From JANQOH01 sp965201115 (GTDB taxonomy: Bacteria; Pseudomonadota; Alphaproteobacteria; UBA7887): 64,000 nt of DNA. This document shows positions 49,920 to 59,684 of this stretch, piece by piece. A program made the translations under genes and the position numbers. The DNA lies in the NCBI GenBank assembly GCA_965201115.1, contig OZ241745.1, forward strand, positions 2,728,001 through 2,792,000. The letters run 5' to 3'. Position 1 is the first letter of the stretch; the number at the start of each line of letters is the position of its first letter. The notes under the pieces are model-generated. The model was not told where the DNA came from, searched no databases, and saw only the letters and a program-made list of their open reading frames with translations.

Positions 49920-51467
49920 TTACTCCCATTCGATCGTGCCCGGGGGCTTGGAGGTTATGTCGTAAACGACGCGGTTGATGCCCGGGGTTTCGTTGACGAT
50001 GCGGGAGGCGGCGCGGGCGAGGAAGGCGTGCTCGAAAGGGTAGGTGTCGGCGGTCATGCCGTCGGTGGAGGTTACGGCGCGGAGGGCGCAGGCGCGGTCG
50101 TAGGTGCGGCGGTCGCCCATGACGCCGACCGTGCGCACCGGGAGCAGCACGGCGAAAGCCTGCCAGATCTCGTCGTAGAGGCCGGCGGCGCGGATTTCCT
50201 CGATGAATATGCGGTCGGCGCGGCGCAACAGCGCCAATTCGGCGGCGGTCACTTCGCCGGGGATGCGCACCGCGAGCCCCGGGCCGGGGAAGGGGTGGCG
50301 GCCGGCAATACCGGGCGGCAGGCCGAGTTCGCGGCCCAGGGCGCGAACCTCGTCCTTGAACAGGGCGCGCAGGGGCTCCGCGAGCGCGAGGTTCATGCGT
50401 TCGGGCAGGCCGCCCACATTGTGGTGCGACTTGATCGTGACGCTCGGGCCGCCGTCGAACGAGACCGACTCGATGACGTCGGGGTAGAGCGTTCCCTGGA
50501 CCAGGAAATCGGCGCCGCCGAGCGCGCGCGCCCGGGCCTCGAACACGTCTATGAAAGCGGCGCCGATGCGCTTGCGTTTCTCCTCCGGGCCGGCGACCCC
50601 CGCCAGCGCCGCCAGGAATCGTTCGGCGGCCCGGACCCGGTGGAAGCGGCCCGCGAAGCGGTCGCGGAACAGCGCCTCGATTTCGTCGCCCTCGCCTTCG
50701 CGCAGCAGGCCGGTATCGACGAAGACGCAATCGAGGCGGTCGCCGATGGCCTCATGCACGAGCAGCGCGGCCACCGCGGAATCGACGCCGCCCGACAAGC
50801 CGCAAATCGCGCGCGCGCCGCCCACCCGGTCGCGGAGGCGCGCAACCTCCGCGGCGCGGAACGCGGCCATGGTCCAGTCTCCCGCGCAGCCCGCTATGCG
50901 GTGGGTGAAGTTGCGCAGTATCGCGGCGCCGGCGGGGGTATGCGCGACCTCCGGATGGAATTGCACGCCGTAGAAGCGCCGGCCGGGGTGTTCGACCGCC
51001 GCGTGCGGCGCGCCGGGGGATTCCGCGCACACGCGGAAGCCCTCGGGGAGGCGCGCAACGCTGTCGCCGTGGCTCATCCAGACCGGGATGGCGTCGCCCA
51101 CCCCGGCCACGCCGTCGAACAACGCGCCGGGGCAAACGACGGTCAGATCGGCGCGTCCGAACTCGCGCCGTTCGCCGGCGGCGACCGCGCCGCCGAGCTG
51201 CTCCATCATGGTTTGATGGCCGTAGCAGATGCCGAGGACGGGCACGCCGAGCGCGAAAATCCCGGCCGGCGCGCGGGGGGCGCGCGCGCGCATTGCCGAG
51301 TCCGGCCCGCCCGAGAGGATTATCGCTTTCGGCGCGGCGGCGGCGATGGCTTCGCGCGCGCGCTGGATGGGCACGACCTCGGCATAGACGCCGGATTCGC
51401 GCACCCGGCGCGCGATCAGCTGCGTGACCTGCGATCCGAAATCGACGATCGCGACGGTTTCCGTCAC
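49920..51467 (-). CDS. guaA: GMP synthase (glutamine-hydrolysing)
   Basis: The 515-residue enzyme converts XMP to GMP. N-terminal class I amidotransferase: LGICYGHQ with Cys81 and GVQFHPEVAHT. ATP pyrophosphatase: PP-loop GLSGGVDSAV. C-terminal dimerisation domain: MGDRRTYDRACALRAV, KPPGTIEWE. The GTG start at 51467 overlaps the stop of the histidine-kinase gene by 4 nt, so this housekeeping gene is the last of a coupled signalling operon, which is unusual. Confidence 0.96.
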   Translation of the reverse strand: MTETVAIVDFGSQVTQLIARRVRESGVYAEVVPIQRAREAIAAAAPKAIILSGGPDSAMRARAPRAPAGIFALGVPVLGICYGHQTMMEQLGGAVAAGERREFGRADLTVVCPGALFDGVAGVGDAIPVWMSHGDSVARLPEGFRVCAESPGAPHAAVEHPGRRFYGVQFHPEVAHTPAGAAILRNFTHRIAGCAGDWTMAAFRAAEVARLRDRVGGARAICGLSGGVDSAVAALLVHEAIGDRLDCVFVDTGLLREGEGDEIEALFRDRFAGRFHRVRAAERFLAALAGVAGPEEKRKRIGAAFIDVFEARARALGGADFLVQGTLYPDVIESVSFDGGPSVTIKSHHNVGGLPERMNLALAEPLRALFKDEVRALGRELGLPPGIAGRHPFPGPGLAVRIPGEVTAAELALLRRADRIFIEEIRAAGLYDEIWQAFAVLLPVRTVGVMGDRRTYDRACALRAVTSTDGMTADTYPFEHAFLARAASRIVNETPGINRVVYDITSKPPGTIEWE

Positions 51468-53737
51468 GGCGCCGCGGCGATTCCCGTTTCGGCTTCGGCT
51501 TCGGTTTCCATGTCTTCGTCGTCGTCCTCATCCGGGTCCAGGTCCGTTCCGGCGCCGCCGTTCGCGTCTTCGGCGTCGGGCACGGCGGAGCGGCGCGGCA
51601 GCTGGACGATCATCTCGGTGTATTCGCCCGGTTCGGACTTGACCTCGATGATGCCGCCGTGCTGGCGAACGATGTCGCTGGAGAGGGCGAGGCCGAGGCC
51701 GGTTCCCTGGTCGGTCGGCTTGGTGGTGAAGAACGGGTTGAATATCTTGTCGATGACTTCGGGCGGTATGCCCGTTCCGTTGTCGCGCAGCCTGATTTCG
51801 ACGCTGTCTTCCATGCCCCGCGTCGTAAGGCGGAGTACGGGGTCGAAGCGCGGCCCGCCTTCGGCCTCGACGGCGCGGCGCCTTGCGTCGGTCGCGTGGC
51901 AGGCGTTGCCGACCATGTTGAGGAATACGCGCCCGAGGTCGGCGCGGACGGCGTCGATCTGTCCGGCGTTCGGGTCGAAATCCTGTTCGATTTCCATGCG
52001 GAAGTTGGTGTCGGTGGCGCGCGCGCTGTGATAGGCGAGGCGCGCGTGTTCGTCGATCATCTCGTTGACATCGGTCTCCATGCGTTCGCCGGCGTCGCGG
52101 CCCATCATGAGCATGCTTTCGACGATGCGGTCGGCGCGCGCGCCGTGCTCGATGATGCGCTTGAGGTTGTCGGTTACGTCGCCGGCGATCTCGTCGATCA
52201 GCTCCTGCTGTTCCTTGTCGGCGTCCTCGCCGGCCTTGCCTATGGCGTCGCGCATTTCCTCAAGCATCTCGTCGATGAGCTCGACCGAGCTTTCGGAGAA
52301 GTTCTTCACGAAATTCAATGGGTTGCGGATTTCGTGCGCGACGCCGGCGGTGAGTTCGCCGAGCGCCGCGAGTTTCTCCTGCGTGACGATCTGGTCTTGC
52401 GCCTTGTTCAGATCGGAGAGCGTATCCTCGAGCTGGCTGTTCTTGTCCTGGAGTTCTCCGGCGAGTTTCTCGACAAGATTGAGGCGCTGCACCTCGAGTG
52501 CGTGGCGGCGGAAAACCTCGAGCGCGGAGGCCATGTCGGCTACTTCGTCGCGGCCCTCCATCTCCACCTGTTCCTCGAGATCGCCGTCGGCCATGCGGCG
52601 CATGCGTTCCGACAGATGCTGGAGCCGGCTCACGACCACCCGGCCCACATAGAGCCAGGCGATCAGCACGGCGCCGACGATGCTGATTATGCTCAGGCCG
52701 AACAGGAGGTTTTGGCCGGTGAGTATGGCGCGCGCGGAGGCCAGCGTCGCTTCGCGCGCGCTTTCCGACGCGGCGCCGACCAGCCCTTCGGCTTCGGCGA
52801 CGAGGCTGAGGGCCAGGTCGCGGTTGCGCGCCAGCAGCTCCCGTTGATTTCCCTCGAGCTCGAGCTCCTGCGCGCGCAGTTCGAACAGGGTGCGCTCCAT
52901 GCCGATACCGAGATCGATCAGCCGCGCGAAACGGGGGCGCAGCTCGACCTCGAGTTCGGGGTCGCCGAGCATGTTCAGGTGACGGTTAATTCCGCGCGCA
53001 TTCGCCTCGAATCGTTCCCGCAGGGGCTCGAGCAGGCTGGCGTCCTCGGTGTTGAGCATTGTCTCCAGAATGCCGGCGCCGGCGGTCGCGTCGGCCAGCA
53101 GCTCCGACTCGCGGCGGTAGCGCGTGAACTCCCTCTCGGAGAAGTGGATTTCGCGCGGCGCCGGCGCGGCGTCGAGGCTGCGATAGCCCGTCATGGCGAA
53201 GAACAGTTGATTGTCGATGGCGGGGACGAGGATTCCCGTGAGCTCCGCGACCAGGCCGGAGAGTTCGGCGCGCAGTTCCTCGCGCAGATTGGTCAGCGCG
53301 AAGCGCTGGAGCACCGCGCCGAGCACTTCCTGGATGTTGGCGCTCAGGGCGGCGCCCAATTCGCCGAGACGCTCCGACCGGTCGTCGTCTCCATCCTCGC
53401 CGCGGCGCGCGAGCTCCGCCAGTTGGGTTTCGAACGTCCTCCGGTCGCGCACGATTCTGCCGGTAATCTGCGCCAGTTCGCGCGGGTTCGAGGCCGCGAC
53501 GACGCGCGGCGCGGCGGCGACCAGCGCGCCGCTTTGCTGCGCGACGCCGAACGCCGCGGCGAGCGCCGGCACGCTCCCTTCGTTGACGCGGTTCTGGATC
53601 CTTCCCACCTCGCCGAACGAAAACCACCCCACCAGGCTGGCGACGAAGGTAACCGACACGGCGCAGGCGATGCCCAGATACAGCCGCGTCGAGATACGGA
53701 ACCGCGAGGCGTAGAGACGTTTCAGGAGGCCGGTCAC
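51464..53737 (-). CDS. Membrane histidine kinase with HAMP domain
   Basis: A 757-residue kinase. N-terminal TM (LYLGIACAVSVTFVASLVGWF), about 290 residues of periplasmic helical sensor, second TM near residue 340 (LLFGLSIISIVGAVLIAWLY), HAMP (RRMADGDLEEQVEMEGRDEV), coiled coil, HisKA with GELTAGVAHEIRNPLNFVKN (phospho-His), HATPase_c (NMVGNACHAT, DNGTGIP, GTGLGLALS), and an acidic C-terminal tail. The GTG start at 53737 overlaps the binding-protein stop by 4 nt; the operon suggests the binding protein feeds it. Confidence 0.92.
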   Translation of the reverse strand: MTGLLKRLYASRFRISTRLYLGIACAVSVTFVASLVGWFSFGEVGRIQNRVNEGSVPALAAAFGVAQQSGALVAAAPRVVAASNPRELAQITGRIVRDRRTFETQLAELARRGEDGDDDRSERLGELGAALSANIQEVLGAVLQRFALTNLREELRAELSGLVAELTGILVPAIDNQLFFAMTGYRSLDAAPAPREIHFSEREFTRYRRESELLADATAGAGILETMLNTEDASLLEPLRERFEANARGINRHLNMLGDPELEVELRPRFARLIDLGIGMERTLFELRAQELELEGNQRELLARNRDLALSLVAEAEGLVGAASESAREATLASARAILTGQNLLFGLSIISIVGAVLIAWLYVGRVVVSRLQHLSERMRRMADGDLEEQVEMEGRDEVADMASALEVFRRHALEVQRLNLVEKLAGELQDKNSQLEDTLSDLNKAQDQIVTQEKLAALGELTAGVAHEIRNPLNFVKNFSESSVELIDEMLEEMRDAIGKAGEDADKEQQELIDEIAGDVTDNLKRIIEHGARADRIVESMLMMGRDAGERMETDVNEMIDEHARLAYHSARATDTNFRMEIEQDFDPNAGQIDAVRADLGRVFLNMVGNACHATDARRRAVEAEGGPRFDPVLRLTTRGMEDSVEIRLRDNGTGIPPEVIDKIFNPFFTTKPTDQGTGLGLALSSDIVRQHGGIIEVKSEPGEYTEMIVQLPRRSAVPDAEDANGGAGTDLDPDEDDDEDMETEAEAETGIAAAP

Positions 53738-54921
53738 GGCAGCGCCTCTTCCTTGAAGGATTCGACCGGATGGAAGCGGCTGTCGGGGCCGATGGCCGTA
53801 AGGAACACGGCGTCGGAGCCTTGGTTGTCGCCATCGCCGAACGACAGGGCGACTCCATCGAGATCGACTGCCTCCATGCCGCGGAAGGCGTCCATGAAGC
53901 AGGCGCGGCCCGGCGCGCCGCACCGTTCGAGCGCGAGAATCGCGAGGCGTCCGGCGAGATAGCCTTCGAACGAGACGAAACCGGGCGCGGCGCCGGGCGC
54001 ATGGGCGGCCAGCGCGGCGCGGTAGGCCGCCACCGCCGGCGGCGTGCCGGCGGTCGGGGCCGGAACCACCTGGGTGACGTACACGCCGGCGCCGGCGGGG
54101 CCGAGATCTTCCACCAGCGCATTGCTGCCGACAAACGATATGGTGGCGAACACCGGCTCGAATCCGGTATGCCGCGCCCAGGAAATAAACGCGGCCACCG
54201 GCCGGTATGCGCCGACCACGACCACCGCGCCGGGGTTCGCGCCGCGGATGTCGAGCAGGGCGGTCTTGACCACCGTGGTGTTGCGCGGATAGACGCCGAC
54301 CGCGACCGGCGCCATGTCGCGCCGCTCGAGCGCGCGCCGCACGCCCTCGTATCCCGCCCGCCCGAACGAATCGTCCTGGAACAGGACGGCTATGCGCTCG
54401 ATGCCGCGATCGCGGATGAGCCGATCGACGATGGTTTCGGTTTCCTGGAAGTACGAGGCGCGCAGGTTGATGACATGCCGCTGTTCCGGCGCGCGCAGGA
54501 ACTCGGCGCCGGTGAACGGCGCGATATAGGGAAGCCCCGCGTCGGCGGCGACGGGGACTGCCGCGCGCGAGGTGGGCGTGCCCACGCCGCCGATCAGCGC
54601 GAACGCCTTTTCTTCCGTGGCGAGCTGCCGCGTGTTGGCTATCGCCGCTTCCGGTTCGTAGGCGTCGTCGAGCGTCACCAGCTCCAGGCGGCGGCCGAGT
54701 ACGCCGCCGCGCGCGTTCGCCTCGGCGAACGCGGCGAGGATCCCGAGCCGCATGTCCACGCCGAGGCCTTGCGCCGGGCCGCTCAGCGCGGCCGATTGCC
54801 CGAAGACGATGCGGTCGTCGAAGACGCCGGCGCTATCGTCGTCGTCCTGGGCGCCGGCGGCCGCCGCGCCGAGCGCCGCGCACAGACACAACGCCGAGGC
54901 GACGGCGCGCTTGCGGGTCAT
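53734..54921 (-). CDS. Periplasmic binding protein (Peripla_BP_6 type), without a transporter
   Basis: A 395-residue exported protein (signal ALCLCAALGAAAAGA) of the LivK-like family: VFGQSAALSGPAQGLGVDM at the first lobe, GGVGTPTSRAAVPVAADAGLPYIAPFTG at the ligand cleft, IAVLFQDDSFGRAGYEGV in the hinge region. There is no permease or ATPase nearby; it lies between the RsbW-like and kinase genes, overlapping both by 4 nt, so it may act as a ligand receptor for the kinase. Ligand unknown. Confidence 0.9.
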   Translation of the reverse strand: MTRKRAVASALCLCAALGAAAAGAQDDDDSAGVFDDRIVFGQSAALSGPAQGLGVDMRLGILAAFAEANARGGVLGRRLELVTLDDAYEPEAAIANTRQLATEEKAFALIGGVGTPTSRAAVPVAADAGLPYIAPFTGAEFLRAPEQRHVINLRASYFQETETIVDRLIRDRGIERIAVLFQDDSFGRAGYEGVRRALERRDMAPVAVGVYPRNTTVVKTALLDIRGANPGAVVVVGAYRPVAAFISWARHTGFEPVFATISFVGSNALVEDLGPAGAGVYVTQVVPAPTAGTPPAVAAYRAALAAHAPGAAPGFVSFEGYLAGRLAILALERCGAPGRACFMDAFRGMEAVDLDGVALSFGDGDNQGSDAVFLTAIGPDSRFHPVESFKEEALP

Positions 54922-55352
54922 TCTTCCGTTCTCCGCTTGACGAGGGTCAGGCGGTTGTAGCCGTTCTCGTGGCGGTAGTCGGTTTCGTCCATCATCGTCT
55001 TGACCAGATGCACGCCCAGGCCGCCGACGGGGCGGTCTTCGATCGGCGAATCGAGGTCGGGCGCCGGCGCGTCCTGCAGCGGGTCGAACGGGCGGCCGTC
55101 GTCCACGATCCGGACGGTCACCGCAACCGGGTCCGACACGATCTCGATCTCGGCGCCGCGCGACGTTGCGCGGTTCGCGTCGTCGTATCCGTAATTGACG
55201 ATGTTGAGCGCAAGTTCCTCAAGCGCGAGCTGTATCTGGTAGGCCAGCGTGGCGGGCCAGTCCTGCGCGCGCGCGAATTCCTCGATCGCCTCGGCGAGGC
55301 GCGGCAGGTCGTCGGTCCGCGACTTTACGACGACCGAAAGCGTTGCGCTCAC
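54918..55352 (-). CDS. RsbW-like anti-sigma factor/serine kinase
   Basis: The 144-residue HATPase-fold protein resembles RsbW/SpoIIAB: ALEELALNIVNYGY (N box), VRIVDDGRPFDP, and GGLGVHLVKTMMDE (G2). These bind and phosphorylate STAS antagonists and usually inhibit a sigma factor. The GTG start overlaps the RsbU stop by 4 nt, and the binding protein starts in its stop. A STAS antagonist gene at 60349 is the likely partner. Confidence 0.92.
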   Translation of the reverse strand: MSATLSVVVKSRTDDLPRLAEAIEEFARAQDWPATLAYQIQLALEELALNIVNYGYDDANRATSRGAEIEIVSDPVAVTVRIVDDGRPFDPLQDAPAPDLDSPIEDRPVGGLGVHLVKTMMDETDYRHENGYNRLTLVKRRTEE

Positions 55353-56524
55353 GAGTCCGTTCCGCGGTGGAGTACGAGGCAGGTGATGTCGTCGAACTGC
55401 GGGGCGTCGCCGGCGAACCCCCGCACCGCCTTGAAGATCGTCGAGTTGGCGCCGTGTGCGTCGGCGGGCGGCGACTCGGCCATGACGCCGCGCAGGCGCT
55501 CCATGCCGAACTGTTCCTGCCTGGCGTTTTCCGCCTCGGTCACGCCGTCGGTATAGAGCACGGCCGTGTCGCCCGGCGCCAGCACGATGCTGCTCATTTC
55601 GTAGTCGAAGTCAGGTACCATGCCCAAGGCGATGCCGGAGCTGTGCGGTATCTCGGTCGAGGAGCCGTCGGCGTGAACGACGATGGGCGGGTTGTGCCCG
55701 CCGTTGGCATAGACCATCTCGCCGGTCTTGGGGTCGTAAACCGCAAAGAAAACCGTAACGAACATTGCCGTTTCGTTGTTTTCGTACAAGAGCTGGTTGA
55801 CTTCGCGCAAGACTTCGTGCGGTTTCGACCTTCCGATCGCGGCGCCTTTGAGCAGTGTGCGGCTCGACATCATGAACAGCGCCGCCGGCACGCCCTTGCC
55901 GGATACGTCGGCCACGGCGACGCCGATCTTGTTGTCGACCAGGTTGAGCACGTCGTAGAAGTCGCCGCCGACGTCCTGCGCCGGCTCCATGCTGGCGAAC
56001 ACCTGATAGCCGTCGCGCGCCGGGAACTCGGTCGGCAGGATCGATTGCTGCATGTTGCGGGCGAGCTCGAGCTCGTTTTGCAGCGCGACCAGCTTGTCGC
56101 GCGATTCGAGCGCTTCGCGCAACATTTCCAGGTGGTGCAACGTGCGTTCGATGGTCAGGCGCAAGTCGTTGAAATCGATGGGCTTGGTCACGAAATCGAA
56201 CGCGCCCTTGTTCATCGCCTGGCGAATGTTCTTCATGTCGCCGTAGGCCGAGACGATGACGCAGCGAATGCGCGGATCGACCGACGCGACCTGCTCGAGC
56301 AGGGTCAGCCCGTCCATCTCCGGCATGTTGATGTCGGAGATCACCATGTCGATGTCGGGCTGTTCGTTCAGCCGGTCGAGCGCCTCGACGCCGTTGCCGG
56401 CAAAGACGAAGTTGTAGGTGCCGGAGCGGATCTCGCGGCGCATGCGCTGCCGCACCAGGCGCTCGAAATCGGGTTCGTCGTCCACCGCCAGTATCTTGCG
56501 CGGCTTTTTCTCGTTATCCGTCAT
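55349..56524 (-). CDS. Response regulator with PP2C-type SpoIIE/RsbU phosphatase
   Basis: A 391-residue protein: N-terminal receiver domain (VDDEPDFERL, phosphoacceptor Asp in ISDINMPEMDG, Lys in VTKPID), a coiled-coil linker, and a PP2C-like phosphatase (QDVGGDFYDVL, AVADVSGKGVPAALFMM, GDTAVLYTDGVTEAEN). It would dephosphorylate a STAS antagonist when its receiver is phosphorylated. The ATG at 56524 was chosen because GGAG is 6 nt upstream; an ATG at 56539 lacks one. It heads the coupled operon. Confidence 0.94.
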   Translation of the reverse strand: MTDNEKKPRKILAVDDEPDFERLVRQRMRREIRSGTYNFVFAGNGVEALDRLNEQPDIDMVISDINMPEMDGLTLLEQVASVDPRIRCVIVSAYGDMKNIRQAMNKGAFDFVTKPIDFNDLRLTIERTLHHLEMLREALESRDKLVALQNELELARNMQQSILPTEFPARDGYQVFASMEPAQDVGGDFYDVLNLVDNKIGVAVADVSGKGVPAALFMMSSRTLLKGAAIGRSKPHEVLREVNQLLYENNETAMFVTVFFAVYDPKTGEMVYANGGHNPPIVVHADGSSTEIPHSSGIALGMVPDFDYEMSSIVLAPGDTAVLYTDGVTEAENARQEQFGMERLRGVMAESPPADAHGANSTIFKAVRGFAGDAPQFDDITCLVLHRGTDS

Positions 56525-56645
56525 TGTCTTCTCCGGCATGTTCGTGTCCGCGTCCGTCGCGCCGCGGCCGGCGCCGGCACGGGCTCGGCGCGCGCCACGG
56601 TAACGCTTGCGCCGTGTTCGTCAACGGGGCGCCGCCGCGGGGCGC

Positions 56646-59645
56646 TCATGCGGCGGCCGCGTCCATGAGCGCGTCGCAGCGGCGCGCGGCGCCGTTCGCC
56701 GTCTCGCGCATCGAATCGACCAGCGCCTCGAAGGCGAGCCGGCCGCACGAGCGGCCCACGACGTTCTTGAGCGCGGCGGTGGCTTCCGCCTCGACGAACT
56801 CGCCGCCGACCGCGAGGCGCAGGATGCCTTGCAGATTGCGCCACAGCCCCCCCGCTTCGGCCAGTTCGCGCGCGATTTCAGGGTCGGCGAGCCCGCGCGC
56901 GCCGGCGGCCTCGAAAACCGAAACGGCGTCGCCGGCGAGTATCTCGGGGACGCGCTCGGCGTGCAGCAGCTGGAGGAACTGCGCCGCGAACTGCACGTCG
57001 AGGAGACCGCCGCTCATGCGTTCGATCGACCAGACGCCGCCGCCTTCGGCGCCGTCGCCGCGCGCGCTTTCGCGCATGGCGGCGATGGCGGCCGCCAGCG
57101 CCGCGCGGTCGCGCGGCCGCGCCAGCGCCGCGCGTTGCGCCGCCGCGAACCGCTCGCCCAGGTCGCCTTCGGCATAGACCGCGCGGGCGCGGGTCAGCGC
57201 CCGGTGGTCCTCCACGCGGTCGGGGGAATCGTGGTAGCGCACGAACGCGGCCATCGAGCATGCGATGGGGCCGGCGGCGCCGGACGCGCGGCGGCGCATG
57301 TCCACCCCGTAAAGCCGGCCCTCGGCGGTCGGCGCGGCGAGCGCGGCGATCAGGCGGCGGAACAGGCGCGCGTAATAGTCGCCGGGCGCCAGCGGCCGCG
57401 GGCCGTCGGACGGCCCGGCGCCGGGCGCGTGGTCGTAGAGAAACATCAGGTCGAGTTCGGAGCCCAGGGTCATCTCGCGGCTGCCGAGCTCGCCGAACGC
57501 AACCACCGCCGCCGCGCCGCCGGCGACGCGCCCGTGGCGCGCGGCGAAGGCTTCCGTCAGCGGCGGCATCAGCGCGCCGATACAGGCGTCGGCGATATCC
57601 GACAGCGGGCGCGCGGCGTCGACCGGCGACAACAGGCCGCGCAGCACATGGACCCCGATCTGGAACGTTCGGTCGTTGGCCCAGCGCCGCAGGGCGCCGA
57701 GAAGATCCTGGACGTCGCCCGCCTGCGCGGCGGCCTCGGCCAGCTGCGCGCGCATTTCCGACACGCGGAACTCGCGCGCATAGAACAGGCGCACGAGGCC
57801 GCGGCGCGCGGCGTCGGCCACGTCCGGCCCGCGGCCCACATCGTCGGGCACCTCGAGGTCGGCGTAGTCGCGGCTCAACATGCTGTCGAGCAGGTCGGGA
57901 TGTTGCGTGAGGCGCCTCGCCAGCCGCGGCGCGGCGCCCATGATCTCGGCGATGGGCTCCACGAGCCGCGGATTCGCCGACAACAGCGAGAACAGGCGGA
58001 CGCCGGCGGGAACGCGCGCGAGAAAGGCGTCGAACCGCGCCAGCGCCATGTCGGGCTCGGGCGTGGCGGCGAAGGCCGCGAGCACGGTGGGGGCCAGTCC
58101 GGCGAGCAGCGTTCGCGCGCGCTCGCTGCGCGTGGCGCCGTGGCGCCCCGCAAGCCAGCCGCGAATCGACGCCGACACGCGCTCGGGGCGGGCGAACCCC
58201 ATCGCCGACAGCGTTTCGAGCGTGTCGGAACCGGTCTCATCGCCGGAAAAATCCAGCGGGCCGGGCACGGCCGCCGGACGATCCTCGAACAGCGCCGTGT
58301 AGCGGTCGGCCACAACGCGCAGCCGCGACGCGACGGCCGCGGAAAACGCCTCCACGGACTCGTATCCCGCGAACGCGGCGATGCGCGCCATGCCCTCGTC
58401 GTCGTTCGGCAGTTCCTGGGTCTGCGCGTCGTTTATCATTTGCAGCCGGTGCTCGAGGCCGCGGTGGAATTCGTAGGCCGAGGCCAGTTCGCCGGCCGTC
58501 CGCCGGGTCGTATGCCCCGCGGCGACGAGCGCGTCGAGCGCCTCGAGCGTGCCGCGCGCGCGCAGATCGCGGTTGCGCCCGCCCCACGCGAGTTGCTGCG
58601 CCTGGGCGAAGAACTCGATCTCGCGGATGCCGCCGCGCCCGAGCTTGACGTTGTGGCCGGCGACCGAATCGCCGCCGCCGCCGCGCGTCAGATCGATGCG
58701 GTGCTTGATAGCCTGCATGTCCTGCAGGGCAGCGAAATCCAGGCCCTGGCGCCAGATAAACGGCGCCAGCGCTTCCAGGAACGCCTCTCCGGCGGCGGTG
58801 TCGCCGGCCACCGGGCGCGCCTTGATCATCGCCGCGCGCTCCCAGTTCCGGCCCGCGCTCTCGTAATAGAGATGCGCGGCGCGAATCGACATTGCCGGCG
58901 GCGTCGAGGAGGGGTCGGGGCGCAGCCGCAGATCGGTGCGGAACACATAGCCGTCGGCGGTGCGCTCGTCCATGATTCGGACCAGGCGGCGGGTCACGCG
59001 GTTGAAGACTTGCTGCGGCCCGGCGCCGCCGGCGCAGGGCGCGGCGTCCTGGTCGAACAGCACGATGAGATCGATGTCGCTGGAATAGTTCAGCTCGTGC
59101 GCGCCGAACTTGCCCATGCCGAGTATGAAAAGGCCGGAGCCCGTTTCGGGGTCGGCGAGGTCGGGCAGCGCGAGCCGCCCGGAGGCGTGCGCGGCGCGCA
59201 ACAGGTGGCGGCACGTCGCGCGCAGCGCCGCCTCGGCGAGGGCCGACAGCGCGCCGGTAACGCGCGCCAGCGGCCAGGCGGCAGCGATATCGGCGACGCC
59301 GATGGCGAGCGCGCCGCGGCGCTTGGCCTGGCGCAGGCGCTTCATCAGCGCCGCCTCGCGCTCGCCCTCGATGTCGGTTTCCGCCTCCTCGAGGGCGGCG
59401 TCGAAGGCGGCGGCGGGGCCGCTTTCCAGCAACAGGCGCGCGAACGGCGGATCGGCGATCAGGCCGCGGCTGAGATAGGGGCTGTTGCCGAAGACGGCCG
59501 CCAGCAGCGCCTGGGCGGCGGGAGACTCCGCGCCGCCGCCGCGGGCCTCCGCCGTTTCGCGCCAGCGGTCGTTATGGGTTTCGAGCGCTTGCGGATCGCC
59601 GACCGACGGAAGCGGCGCGGCGCCGTCGAGCCACGGCGCGGTCAT
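56646..59645 (-). CDS. glnE: Bifunctional glutamine synthetase adenylyltransferase/deadenylylase
   Basis: The 999-residue enzyme adjusts glutamine synthetase activity by adenylylation in response to PII. Two nucleotidyltransferase domains are visible: the N-terminal deadenylylase (YSSDIDLIVLFDQD) and the C-terminal adenylylase (GSELDLMFLYD), with a helical linker. Both GSD/GSE-xD motifs are intact. It lies 39 nt after the GPP34 gene and 121 bp before the RsbU operon. Confidence 0.95.
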   Translation of the reverse strand: MTAPWLDGAAPLPSVGDPQALETHNDRWRETAEARGGGAESPAAQALLAAVFGNSPYLSRGLIADPPFARLLLESGPAAAFDAALEEAETDIEGEREAALMKRLRQAKRRGALAIGVADIAAAWPLARVTGALSALAEAALRATCRHLLRAAHASGRLALPDLADPETGSGLFILGMGKFGAHELNYSSDIDLIVLFDQDAAPCAGGAGPQQVFNRVTRRLVRIMDERTADGYVFRTDLRLRPDPSSTPPAMSIRAAHLYYESAGRNWERAAMIKARPVAGDTAAGEAFLEALAPFIWRQGLDFAALQDMQAIKHRIDLTRGGGGDSVAGHNVKLGRGGIREIEFFAQAQQLAWGGRNRDLRARGTLEALDALVAAGHTTRRTAGELASAYEFHRGLEHRLQMINDAQTQELPNDDEGMARIAAFAGYESVEAFSAAVASRLRVVADRYTALFEDRPAAVPGPLDFSGDETGSDTLETLSAMGFARPERVSASIRGWLAGRHGATRSERARTLLAGLAPTVLAAFAATPEPDMALARFDAFLARVPAGVRLFSLLSANPRLVEPIAEIMGAAPRLARRLTQHPDLLDSMLSRDYADLEVPDDVGRGPDVADAARRGLVRLFYAREFRVSEMRAQLAEAAAQAGDVQDLLGALRRWANDRTFQIGVHVLRGLLSPVDAARPLSDIADACIGALMPPLTEAFAARHGRVAGGAAAVVAFGELGSREMTLGSELDLMFLYDHAPGAGPSDGPRPLAPGDYYARLFRRLIAALAAPTAEGRLYGVDMRRRASGAAGPIACSMAAFVRYHDSPDRVEDHRALTRARAVYAEGDLGERFAAAQRAALARPRDRAALAAAIAAMRESARGDGAEGGGVWSIERMSGGLLDVQFAAQFLQLLHAERVPEILAGDAVSVFEAAGARGLADPEIARELAEAGGLWRNLQGILRLAVGGEFVEAEATAALKNVVGRSCGRLAFEALVDSMRETANGAARRCDALMDAAAA

Positions 59646-59684
59646 GCCGGCGGGCGCGGGCCGGCGGGCGCGGAGGGACGCATC

